Shown here: positions 17,728 to 29,900 of the stretch, in pieces
How the letters are laid out: each line of letters opens with the position of its first letter
How positions within the stretch are numbered: the stretch's first letter is position 1
Origin: Lacrimispora amygdalina
GTDB taxonomy: Bacteria; Bacillota; Clostridia; Lachnospirales; Lachnospiraceae
Length of the DNA: 64,000 nucleotides
Assembly (NCBI RefSeq): GCF_003432035.1
Contig: NZ_QOHO01000071.1
Span: forward strand, 1-64,000
Direction: 5' to 3'
Position numbers and translations under genes: made by a program
Notes under the pieces: generated by a model
The model's input: the letters and a program-made list of their open reading frames with translations, nothing else
What the model was told of the DNA's origin: nothing
The model's database searches: none

Positions 17728-17750
17728 AATTTCCTAAGAAAATCCTAATA
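17728..17750 (-). promoter_or_regulatory. VanR-box-like tandem repeat upstream of ABC operon
   Basis: On the minus strand TCTTAGGAAATT (17728-17739) matches the enterococcal VanR box TCGTANGAAANT, as I recall it, at every fixed position except the third. A second TTAGGA lies 11 bases upstream. This supports direct activation of the ABC operon by the adjacent VanR-like regulator. Confidence 0.6.
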
Positions 17751-17766
17751 TCTGATTGTTTTTTTC

Positions 17767-18825
17767 CTAAAACCGGACCGGAAGAGAAACAGTAAAGGTA
17801 ACTGTATCCTTTTCACTGCACACAGATATCTTTCCACCGTGCAGACGAACAATTTCAGCCGCAATGGATAATCCCAGTCCTGCTCCGCCAGTATCCGATT
17901 TACGTGCATCATCCAGGCGGTTAAATTTTTCAAATATTCCACATAACTGATCCTCTGGAATCGTGTGCCCGTGATTTTCAAATATAATACTAACTGTGTC
18001 CTGCTGCTTTTTCGCGGATATTGAAATTTCGGTATCTGGGTAGCTGTATGCTGCGGCATTTTTGAGAATATTATTAAATACACGGGCCAGTTTTTCAGGA
18101 TCAGCATAAACCGTAAGTGTTTCATCTGCATGAAGTACAGCAAAATTACCCCTGGCAGATAAAACCGGATAAAATTCATCAATAAGCTGGACAAGCATAT
18201 AATATAAATCAACATTCTCTTTCGTGAGTTTGATTTGCTGTGTATGATACCGTGAAATTTCAAAAAATTCGTTAATGAGTTTCTCCAGGCGCAGAGCCTT
18301 TTTCAAAGCAATCTCAACATATTTTGCTTTTTGTTCTTCCGGCATATCGGGTGCTTCATCCAGCAGGCTCAAATATCCAATTACGGAGGTGAGCGGCGTG
18401 CGGATATCATGGGCCAGATACATTACCAGTTCGTTCTTTTTGTTTTCAGCTTCTTTTACAGCCTGCTGACTGAGCAGAACTGCCATTTTAATCTGGTTCA
18501 TCTGTTTTTCCACATCTTTTAGAGGTTCGGATAATTCAATAGTGCTGTCGTCTGGCTGATACACAGTTTTAGCTGCATTGACAACCTCTTCTAAATAACC
18601 CCATGGTTTTTTCCAGTAGTGATTAAAAAGACCGCAAAAACCTGCAACCAGATACAGGAAATAAATCAGTTCGATTCTCAGATGCATCCACTTCAAAAAA
18701 GGATTTAAACAGTTGCTTAATCCGTAATCAAGCAGGACCGCAACTATATATCCCATAAAAGTATAGATAATTAAAGTAATGCAGAGCTTCACACGCAGTT
18801 TCTTTTCCATGCTTTTATTTATCAT
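17767..18825 (-). CDS. VanS-like sensor histidine kinase
   Basis: A kinase of about 352 residues with two N-terminal membrane segments, a short outer loop, and HisKA motif YLAHDIRTPLTS followed by a stretch (SVIGYLSLLDEAPDM) nearly identical to what I recall of VanS from VanA-type enterococci. HATPase motifs are FNNILKNAAAYS and GGAGLGLSIA. I place the start at the ATG at 18825, behind GGAGGTGGCA; a GTG six bases earlier sits inside the ribosome site. No vanHAX genes are near, so it is a VanS homologue with another target, most likely the ABC operon. Confidence 0.9.
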   Translation of the reverse strand: MINKSMEKKLRVKLCITLIIYTFMGYIVAVLLDYGLSNCLNPFLKWMHLRIELIYFLYLVAGFCGLFNHYWKKPWGYLEEVVNAAKTVYQPDDSTIELSEPLKDVEKQMNQIKMAVLLSQQAVKEAENKKNELVMYLAHDIRTPLTSVIGYLSLLDEAPDMPEEQKAKYVEIALKKALRLEKLINEFFEISRYHTQQIKLTKENVDLYYMLVQLIDEFYPVLSARGNFAVLHADETLTVYADPEKLARVFNNILKNAAAYSYPDTEISISAKKQQDTVSIIFENHGHTIPEDQLCGIFEKFNRLDDARKSDTGGAGLGLSIAAEIVRLHGGKISVCSEKDTVTFTVSLPVRF

Positions 18826-18839
18826 TGCCACCTCCGTTT

Positions 18840-19535
18840 TTATATCTTATATCCCACTCCCCATATGGTTTTGATATATTGGGGTTCTTCTCCCGTATCA
18901 CCTAGTTTTTCACGCAAATGCCGGATATGAACCGTAATAGTATTATTACTTTTGCTATAATACTCATCCTGCCATATATCACGAAACAGCTTCTCAGCGC
19001 TTACTACCGTCCCCTTATTTTCAAGCAGAATATGAAGTATGGAAAATTCCGTGGGAGTAAGCAAAACAGGATTTCCATTGAGGAGGCATTCGTGAGTTTT
19101 CGTGTTTATTTCAAAACCCGAATAACATAAAACCGGGCTGGATTCCGATTTTTCCTTTGCTCCATTGTATTTTTTGTACCTGCGAAGCTGTGCCTTTACT
19201 CTGGCAATTAATTCAAGAGGACGAAATGGTTTTGTTACATAATCGTCAGCGCCTAAAGTCAGACCCGTTATTTTATCGGTTTCCTCATCTTTTGCGGTCA
19301 GCATAATAATCGGGAAGGTATCTCGTTCGCGGATTTTACGGCAAAGATCAAATCCGTTTACATCAGGCATCATAATATCTAAAATAGCAAGGTCAGGCTT
19401 TGTACTTTCTATACAGTTAAGTGCGTCCCTGGCTGAATAATATTTGAATACGGTATAATTCTCATTTTTTAAATAGACTTCTATCAGATCAGCAATATCC
19501 CGCTCATCATCTACTACAAGAATTTTATCATTCAA
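18840..19535 (-). CDS. VanR-like OmpR-family response regulator
   Basis: A 231-residue regulator close to enterococcal VanR over its whole length (for example LYLKNENYTVFKYY-type and SNNTITVHIRHLREK stretches). The phosphoacceptor Asp lies in LAILDIMMPD and the winged helix ends IWGVGYKI. The start is TTG at 19535 behind AAGGAGGAAACCAGT. A VanR-box-like TCTTATGAAAAT lies about 100 bases upstream, suggesting autoregulation. It pairs with the kinase 14 bases downstream. Confidence 0.92.
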   Translation of the reverse strand: MNDKILVVDDERDIADLIEVYLKNENYTVFKYYSARDALNCIESTKPDLAILDIMMPDVNGFDLCRKIRERDTFPIIMLTAKDEETDKITGLTLGADDYVTKPFRPLELIARVKAQLRRYKKYNGAKEKSESSPVLCYSGFEINTKTHECLLNGNPVLLTPTEFSILHILLENKGTVVSAEKLFRDIWQDEYYSKSNNTITVHIRHLREKLGDTGEEPQYIKTIWGVGYKI

Positions 19536-19637
19536 ACTGGTTTCCTCCTTTTTTATAATTTAAGGTATATTATGCTATTTTTATTGTATCAAAGACTGCT
19601 GCTTTATTTATGATTTTTTGTATTAGAAATTACTAAG

Positions 19638-19649
19638 ATTTTCATAAGA
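19638..19649 (-). promoter_or_regulatory. VanR-box-like site upstream of the VanR-like gene
   Basis: TCTTATGAAAAT on the minus strand differs from TCGTANGAAANT only at position 3, the same deviation as the box upstream of the ABC operon. A degenerate second ATCTTA copy lies 11 bases downstream. It is the probable autoregulatory site. Confidence 0.55.
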
Positions 19650-19660
19650 TTATATCTAAA

Positions 19661-19700
19661 AATAAAAAAGGGGCAAATCTCCATAAACGGCTCTGCCCCT
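19661..19700 (-). terminator. Terminator of the NRPS operon
   Basis: AGGGGCA (19670-19676) pairs with TGCCCCT (19694-19700). On the minus strand the stem is followed by TTTTTTATTTTT. It lies 32 bases after the thioesterase stop and closes the biosynthetic operon. Confidence 0.88.
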
Positions 19701-19731
19701 CACTAAGTTTCATATTAATTTAACAACGGTC

Positions 19732-20430
19732 TTATCCAATGCCCATTTCCATCAAACTTCTGTTAATTGACCGGCAGGTTTCTGAGGTATTTGTATTTAT
19801 AAAAAAATGACCGCCTGGGACAAAATCCATTTGACATTTTTTGCAATACAATTTCCATTCATTGAGTACAGAAGGTGTGATCGTATCATCCAGTCCGTTG
19901 ATCAGGTAGAAACTGAAATCAAATTTATATGGCTGTTTGGTGAAACAATAGGACTCACAAATCTGAAAATCTGCTCTTAATGCAGGCAGGTATAGATCAA
20001 ACAACTCATCACGCAGCAACACTTCCTCTGGTATTCCACCCATAGCGATCATCTCCTGCCTGAATTCTCTGTCGTTAAGCTTATGATATGCAGTTTTGGA
20101 CTTTATATGGGGAGGTTCCGCCCCCAGAAAGAAAACGCCCAAAGGAGGCTTCCTCCCGTTTTCAAGAATTTTCCTGCACAATTCAAAAGTAAGAATCCCT
20201 CCCATACTAAAACCCATGAAACAGTAGTCCTCCCTGTCAATTCTTCCATTGATTGTCTGATACAGGTCATCCACTGCCATTTTAACATCTGCATAAGGTC
20301 TTTCTAAAAAACGGCTTCCTCTTCCAGCCAGTTCCAGAGGCTGTACCTTTACCTTGAAAGGCAGCAGATTCTGTATTTTTTTAAACATAACTGCACTGCC
20401 GCCTGCACAGGGTATGCAAAATAAATTCAA
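19732..20430 (-). CDS. Type II thioesterase
   Basis: A 232-residue alpha/beta hydrolase of the NRPS-associated type II class, which removes stalled or wrong acyl groups from carrier domains. GFSMGG gives the nucleophile Ser75, an Asp lies at 181/182 in NGLDD, and GGHFF gives His208. N-terminal CIPCAGGSA is the usual family opening. The start is TTG at 20430 behind AAGGGGAAGAGGCAA. It is the last gene of the operon, 19 bases after the aminotransferase. Confidence 0.9.
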   Translation of the reverse strand: MNLFCIPCAGGSAVMFKKIQNLLPFKVKVQPLELAGRGSRFLERPYADVKMAVDDLYQTINGRIDREDYCFMGFSMGGILTFELCRKILENGRKPPLGVFFLGAEPPHIKSKTAYHKLNDREFRQEMIAMGGIPEEVLLRDELFDLYLPALRADFQICESYCFTKQPYKFDFSFYLINGLDDTITPSVLNEWKLYCKKCQMDFVPGGHFFINTNTSETCRSINRSLMEMGIG

Positions 20431-20449
20431 TTGCCTCTTCCCCTTTCAC

Positions 20450-21853
20450 TTATGAATTGGCCGTTCTCATTTTAGAGGAAACAAGCTCTTTTAATAATCT
20501 CTTCTTTTTCAGAATCTCCTCTTTTTTACTGGTATCCAGTGCCGTCCTGAGAGTTGAATAAATATGATCCGCAATATCTTTCGTAATAATAAGAGGCGGG
20601 AACAGCGCAATCACATTTCTGTTATAATAAACGATCACTCCCAGAGAGGCGCAGTCCGCAACAATCTCAAACATCTCAGACTCACCCAGAGGTTTTCTGG
20701 TAATCCGGTCCTCTACAAGTTCCAGACCAATCATCAGACCACGTCCCCTGACATCACCTAACACTGGTCTTTCTTCCATCAGACTCTTTATCTTTTTTAT
20801 TAAATACGCCCCTGTTTCCCTGGAATTTTCCACCAGATTTTCGCGAAGAATAATATCAATATTACCCAGAGCCACTGCACTGCACACAGGATTTCCGCTG
20901 GAAGTGCTTCCGTGCTGAAAATAGTTATTCTCACCTTTAAAATTCTCATAAACTTTATTGGTAGCCAATACAGCGGATACCGGAAGATAACCGCTGCTGA
21001 TCCCCTTTCCCAGACAGAGGATATCCGGCCGTTTTTTCCACCTGTCCGTGGCGAAAAGATCTCCTGTTCTGCCAAAACCTGTCGTCACTTCATCGGCAAT
21101 CATAAGCATATCATACCTGTTTAACAGTTCCATAAGAGAATCGAAAAAGCTGTCACTGATTGTTACAATTCCCCTCTCTCCCATAACAGGCTCTGCTATA
21201 AAGGCCGCCATGGTATCAGGACCTTCTCTCTCGATCACTCTTTGGATTTCTTCCAGACATTTAAATTCGCATTCCGTCTGATCCAACGTCCCATATGCCC
21301 GGTGGTAGGAATAGGGCGGTTCCACCTTAAGCAGTCCCCCCGGCAGCGGTGCATAAAGCCTTTCATTGGTCTCATCTCCAGACAGGCCTATGGCTCCATA
21401 GCTTACTCCGTGATAACAGCCTTTAAAGGACAGAATTTTATATTTTCCCCGTTTGTCTTCTTCCTTACTTTGGCGGAAATACTGCCTTGTCATTTTAAGT
21501 GCCGTTTCAACAGCTTCTGAACCGTTGCTTCCTAAATAAGCCTTATCGTAATAATTTCCAGTGAGGGCACATAAGCAATCTGCAAGCTCACATGCCTTTG
21601 GATGTGTCTGGCGGAAACAGGAAGAATAACAGAGTTTTTTCATCTGGTCAAATGCTATATCTGCCAGTTCCTCTCTCCCATGCCCAACTGCCACATTCCA
21701 CAATGAGCCGCTGGCGTTGATGAATTTTTTCCCGGCTTCGTTATAAACAAATGGCCCTTCTCCTCTGACAATGGTCATAGGCCCCACATCCTTATAAGGC
21801 AGAAATTCCTCCAGATCCGTAAATGGGTTCCATAAATGATATGTTCTTTCCAT
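20450..21853 (-). CDS. Class III PLP-dependent aminotransferase
   Basis: A 467-residue class III aminotransferase. Gly-Ser at GSNGSEAVE binds the cofactor phosphate, Asp254 in ADEVTTGFGRTG contacts the pyridine nitrogen, and Lys283 in LGKGISSG forms the Schiff base. Class III enzymes use amines or omega-amino donors and can aminate aldehydes. In an NRPS operon with a terminal reductase, the simplest role is converting the released aldehyde to a primary amine, as reported for the myxochelin pathway. Making an unusual building block is the alternative. GGGAGGAGAAAC precedes the ATG. Confidence 0.9.
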   Translation of the reverse strand: MERTYHLWNPFTDLEEFLPYKDVGPMTIVRGEGPFVYNEAGKKFINASGSLWNVAVGHGREELADIAFDQMKKLCYSSCFRQTHPKACELADCLCALTGNYYDKAYLGSNGSEAVETALKMTRQYFRQSKEEDKRGKYKILSFKGCYHGVSYGAIGLSGDETNERLYAPLPGGLLKVEPPYSYHRAYGTLDQTECEFKCLEEIQRVIEREGPDTMAAFIAEPVMGERGIVTISDSFFDSLMELLNRYDMLMIADEVTTGFGRTGDLFATDRWKKRPDILCLGKGISSGYLPVSAVLATNKVYENFKGENNYFQHGSTSSGNPVCSAVALGNIDIILRENLVENSRETGAYLIKKIKSLMEERPVLGDVRGRGLMIGLELVEDRITRKPLGESEMFEIVADCASLGVIVYYNRNVIALFPPLIITKDIADHIYSTLRTALDTSKKEEILKKKRLLKELVSSKMRTANS

Positions 21854-21869
21854 GTTTCTCCTCCCGATT

Positions 21870-23985
<2,116 letters not shown>

Positions 23986-23989
<4 letters not shown>

Positions 23990-26900
23990 ACGATCACTTC
24001 CTTTTTAAAAAATCCGATTTTCTTTCCGTATTCCAGCATACTTCTGATATGATCCTCACTTACCCTGGACCACTTAAATCCCATACACTCCAAAATGCTT
24101 CTGGTATAGTCATTAACAATGACACGGACTGCACCTTCCAGAGACATATATGCGCTGGAATGAAGCAGAAGTGTATTAATGCAGTCCTCCATGGACTCAT
24201 TTTTATAGCTGTCGTATACAAAATCAAAAAATTCGCTAAACTCCATAATCTCCAGATTTTCCTTCATTCCTGCCCGTTTTAACTTATCATAGAATTCATA
24301 CATGCCAAGCTTATTCTCATTATAGACATGATAAATTCCGTCCTTCACTTCTTTTTCCATAGCCAGTTTCACAATCGCTTTGCTGCACTCGTCCACAAAT
24401 GTAAAATCCAAAAGTGTGGCATCCACATCTGGCATGGCCCCCAGTTCAAAAAATGCCTGCATAATCAGATAAAATGAGTTAAAATCTATATCTCTCTGAA
24501 ATTTCCCGTTTCTGGAATCAAATACAATCGTACCTATACGGAATACCTTAACCATGGCTCCCATTTTCCTGTATTCCCGGATCAAGTCTTCCGCCTCTTT
24601 TTTCGACCGCACATATAATTCTTCCGCGTTACCGTTCATTGCCTCAAAATCCTCATGGAACAAAACTTCCATATCATTGCTGTCAATGGATTCCATCACT
24701 CTTGTAGTGGACATATGGCAAAGCTCTTTTTGTTTTCCTACCATGCTGAATTTTAAAAGATTTTCCACACTTTTAACATTGCTTCTGTAAAAATCTTCAT
24801 ACTTTCCGAAATGCTCCACTTTACCGGCACAATGAAATACTGTATCTACAGTTTTTGCTAAGCTTTCGTATACGTCCTTTTTCTGTCCCAGCATATCCTG
24901 GGATAAATCTCCCTGAAATGCCACAATCCGGTTGCTGTACCGGGAATAGAATTCCTCTCCAAAATAAAATTCCAGATTCTCTTTCAGGCGGTTTATATAG
25001 TCATCACCTCTCACCAGCGCAAATATAATCATATCTGTCATGGTAAGCAGGGCTTCCATTAAATTGGCTCCTAAATATCCGGTTGCCCCTGTGAGTAGTG
25101 CTGTTTTATAATCTTTAAAGCCACTGGCCGAAAAGGATTTGAATTTTTTTTCAGCATTGTCAAGATAAGCATTATAATCATCATCCAGTCTCTTCTGTGC
25201 TTCCAGAGTATCTATGGCAGCATAATACTGCTGTTTAAACTGCTTCAGCCGTTCTTCCTTATAGTCATTCTTTCTCTTCTTTAGTCTGGCTGCCAGGGCT
25301 TCCACTGTCTGATACTGAAAAATCAGATTCATATCTGCCTCAAATACTTCATTGATTTTATTATAAAGAGTAATGCCTTTGATGGAGTCGCCTCCCAGCT
25401 CAAAAAAATTATCTCTTATACTGAACTGATTAAGCCCCAGAACGTCTTTGAAGTACTGATACAGAATTTTTTGATTATCTGTTTCCGGAGCCAGAACCTT
25501 TCGCTCATCAGACAGCTTGTCCAGATGGCTCAGCTGCTTTCTGTCTGTTTTTCCATTTGCAGTAAGAGGAATCGTTTCAATCTGTCTGATCAGAGCAGGC
25601 ATCATATAATGAGGTAGCTTTTCAGCAAGAAATTCCCGGATCCGGTCAACGGAGAGCTTTTCATCTGAAGTGAAGCATGCAATCAGCCGGTTTCGATTCT
25701 CTGCACTGACTGTACTCACCGCACTTTTCACGCCCTCAAAACGGAGCAGGGCCGATTCGATTTCCCCTAATTCCACCCGGTATCCATTTATTTTTACCTG
25801 ATTATCTCTTCTTCCCAGAAAACCGATGTATCCTGCTTCAGTCAACACACCCATATCCCCGGTTCTGTATATTCTTCCGAGAGATTCAAGTCTAAGAAAT
25901 GATTGTGAGGTTTTTTCCGGATCATTGCAATACCCTTCTGCTACGCCCGCTCCGCCTATGGCAATTTCTCCGGGAACACCGACAGGACAGATATTCTGGT
26001 GGTCATCCAGGATATACAGCTTCTGGTTCCCCAGCGGATACCCGTATGGTATGGTCGTCCATGTCTGACCCACCTCATTGACCGGATAGTAAACGGACCA
26101 GATGGAACCTTCTGTAGCGCCGCCAAGGCTGATCACTCTGGCATTTTCATACCTGTTTCTGATTCGGTCCGGTAAATCCACAGGTATATAATCTCCGCTA
26201 AGCATAACAACCCTAAGGGACTGTGTCTGTTCAAACTTCACCTCCAGCTCCTGACTGATCTCATCAAAGTAGTTTTCTTCGTCATTTTCCCTGGCAGACA
26301 GAAGAAGTTCAAAAAGTGCAGGTACAGAATTCCAAACAGTGACTGCCTCATCACTGACAAGCCGGTTTAGTTCCTCCGCATTTTTACTGTCCTCTGCAAG
26401 AATCAGGGTTCCGCCTGCTGCAAAGGTTCCGAAAATGTCATATACGGATAAATCAAAGGTAAAGGAGGATACTCCAAGAATTCTGTCATTCTCTGTAATT
26501 TTAAACCTTCTGTTTACATCAAGAATGGTATTCATGGCCTCTCTGTGTGTGATCACAACCCCCTTTGGAACTCCTGTACTGCCTGAAGTGTAGATGATAT
26601 AAGCAGTGTCATCCTCTTCTTTCCCGGTTTCTTTTAGTAAACCTTCTGTTTCCTTCATAAGCTCCTCAGCCAGATCAGCCGTAACCTCCAGCTTATAACC
26701 GCTGTTCTCCCGGATATATTCTTTCCGGTCCTCCGGAATCAGCGGACTTATGGGAACATACACTCCCCTGCATTTTAAAACTGCAAGAATTGCGGCTATA
26801 GTCCGGGCATTCCTGTATTCGTAAACGGCTGCCTTATCGCCGCTTTTCAGTCCTCTCTTTTTTAATCCTGCTGCCATTTTTTCAGCCAGGCCGTTTATCA

Positions 26901-29900
26901 TCTGATACGTATAGGCGCCTTCCCTGGTAATCAGAGCTGTCTGGCTTCCCCTTAAAAGGACCTGTTTTTCAAATGCATCCAGCAGCGTCACAGATTCCAG
27001 ATCACAATCCGTCTGATTGTATTGATCCACAAGCGCCAAATCCCTCTCTGAAATGAGGCTGCCCTCACCGGCTGCTTCAATCATGCAGGTATAACGTTCA
27101 AACATACGCTCCATCATAACCGGATCAAACAACTGCTGTACATAGTCCCAGGTAATACTAAGCCCTTCGCTGCCTGTCATCACCTGGCAATCCAGATAAA
27201 CCTGAGATGTCTGGCTGACGCTGTAGACCAGCTCTCCCATGTTTTCCAGACTGATCCCGTCCTCATTTTCAAAAATCATCCCTGTAAAAACATAAGGAAA
27301 TAAAAGTTCCCCCACCCGTTTCTGCTTTTTGGAAACCTCTTTGATCACACTTACTCCGTCATATTCCATGTGCTCTAAATTTTCGCTGATTTTCCTCTGC
27401 ACGTTCAGGCACTCTTCCCACAGCGCCGCAGACTCCCCGTTTATATCCAAAAGCATGACAGAGGTAAAATCTCCTACCATGTTTTTTACGGCCTGGTCAA
27501 ATGGAAACCTTGTAAATACCGTAACATTTAAGGTAACGGAATTCCTGTTGCTGTAAACAGCAAGAATTCTTCCATATACTGTCATGAGAAATGTGGAGGC
27601 AGTTATGGAATGCGCACTTATTTTTTCTTTCAGAGCCTGCCATTTTTCGATGGATATTTTATGAATCAATCTGTGAAATACGGGTTTCTCAAATTCTTTT
27701 GGAGTATGGATCAGTGGAAGTTCCGGTGCTCCAGAAAAGCTTTCCGCCTGTTTTTTCCAATAATTTTCTGCCGTTTTATAATACGGGCTTTTCTTCATTT
27801 CCTCTGCAGAAAGTATGTAATCACGGAAGGTAAATCCATTTTCATCAAGTGTTATACTTTCATCCTCATACACACGCATAATCTCTCTGATCAGGATTCT
27901 CATACTGATTCCATCGGCAATCAGCAAATCAAAGCCGGCCAGCAGCCTCACCCGGTCTTCTGCCAGGCGAAATGCAAAAAATTCAAATAAGGGAAAAACA
28001 CTTTGGTCAAAGACTCTATGGGAATGTTCTTCCCTTGCCTCCCTTAGAACCTCCTTCTTTTCTTCTGATGTCAAAGCGGTTAAATCCGTTTCTTTTATCT
28101 CATACCAGCCCGGATTTTCTAAAATCTGTTGAGTACCATCTGAATTCACCACTGCTCTTAACATAGGATTTGCCCGGATCACTTTATTCAAACTTCTGGT
28201 CAGACGGGGAATATCAAAATTATTTTCGATTTCATAATAGGCATGAGTGGAAACACCCCCCATTTTTAATCCGCTGCTTCTCCCCACAAAATAAGACCTT
28301 TGGATATCCGTCAAAGGAAAGCTATCGTATCGTTCCTCTTTTTTTCCTGTGACTGTAGTGTATTCCTTTAAGTCTGCTGCCCCCTCCTGCCTCCTGTGAT
28401 CAACGAAATCCGCAATACTTTCTATAGATCCAAGTGTCATAAATTCCCGGAATGGAATCTCCATACCAAATTTTGATTTTATCTCATGGACGACTGAGAT
28501 CATGGCCAGAGAATCTCCCCCAAGCTCCATAAATGGTCTGCTCACCGATAGATTTTCTGTTTTTAAATACTTCATCCATATTTCATACAACTCCTTTTGA
28601 GTTTTAGTCTGTGGCTCCCGGTCCATATGTTCCCTGCATTCCTTAATCTCAGGAAGGCTTTTTCTATCCAGTTTTCCGTTTCCGGTCAGGGGAATTCTGT
28701 CAAGAAAAACAATGGCAGCCGGAATCATATAATATGGCAGAATACTGCTTAAGTCTTCTTTTACTTTACTTTCACTGACCGTTTCATAAGTACACACGTA
28801 AGCACAGACCGATTTCACTCCGCTTTTAAATTCATGAACCAGGGCAGCCGCATTGCTGACGTAGGAAAGCCCTTTGACGGCATTTTCAATCTCTCCAAGT
28901 TCAATACGGAACCCATTGATTTTTATCTGCCCGTCCTTTCTGCCCAGAAACACAATGTGGCCTTCTTCTGAAAATACTCCATAATCACCGGTATGGTAAA
29001 TTCTTCCCAGTCCCTCTTTTTCATAAAATGCCGCTGCTGTTTTTTCCGGATCCTGATAATAACCTTCTGCCACGCCGGTTCCGCCAATGCATATCTGCCC
29101 CTTTACACCGGCAGGTGTGAAATCATCGGCTTCATCCAGCAGATATATTTTCTGATTAGCCAGCGGATATCCGTAAGGAATGGAAGCCCACTGATTCTTT
29201 ACCTCCTTAATGTCATAATAAATAGACCAGACCGACGCTTCTGTTGCTCCTCCAAGACTTACAATACGGCAATTTTCCAGGTACCCATAAGCATCCTGTA
29301 CGAGATTTTTGGGAATCCAGTCACCGCTTAACAGAACAAGCCTAAGAGACAGCAGGCGGCAAAAGGCATCACCGTTTCCCATATAATCATCAAAATACTC
29401 TTCACTTTCTGTCCTGTCATTTTTCAGACAATCTGTCATCAGCTGAAACAGTGCCGGTACAGAATTCCATACAGTGGCTCCTCTGTCAGAAAGAATCTTC
29501 ATCATCTGATCCGTATCATGGACATCCGGAATCAGCGCCAGTTCAGCTCCTGAAATCAGGGCACCAAAAATATCATAAACCGATAAATCAAAGCCAATGG
29601 AGGATACGCAGGCGATTACATCATGTTCCGACACATGAAATTTTCTATTGATATCCAGTATAGTGTTTGCAGCAGCTCCGTGTTTTACGTATACTCCCTT
29701 AGGCTGTCCTGTACTGCCTGATGTATATATAATATAGGCAATGTCATCCGGAGCACAGACCGTTTCCTCTTGTTCGCCTTCATCTTCAAAACCGTTATAA
29801 TCCATATTTCGTTCAAGGATTACAGAGCAGCTGCTTTTTTCAAGAATCAGCTTTCGTCTTTCCTCAGGCTGTATTTCATCAATGGGTATATAAGCAGCTC

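Noticed and set aside
17745-18263. 172-codon frame on the minus strand
   Set aside because: It lies inside the VanS-like kinase gene in another frame and has no domain or ribosome site.
17767-19535. Glycopeptide (vancomycin) resistance locus
   Set aside because: The regulators are VanRS-like, but no vanH, vanA/B-type ligase or vanX gene is present; the neighbours are ABC transporter genes.
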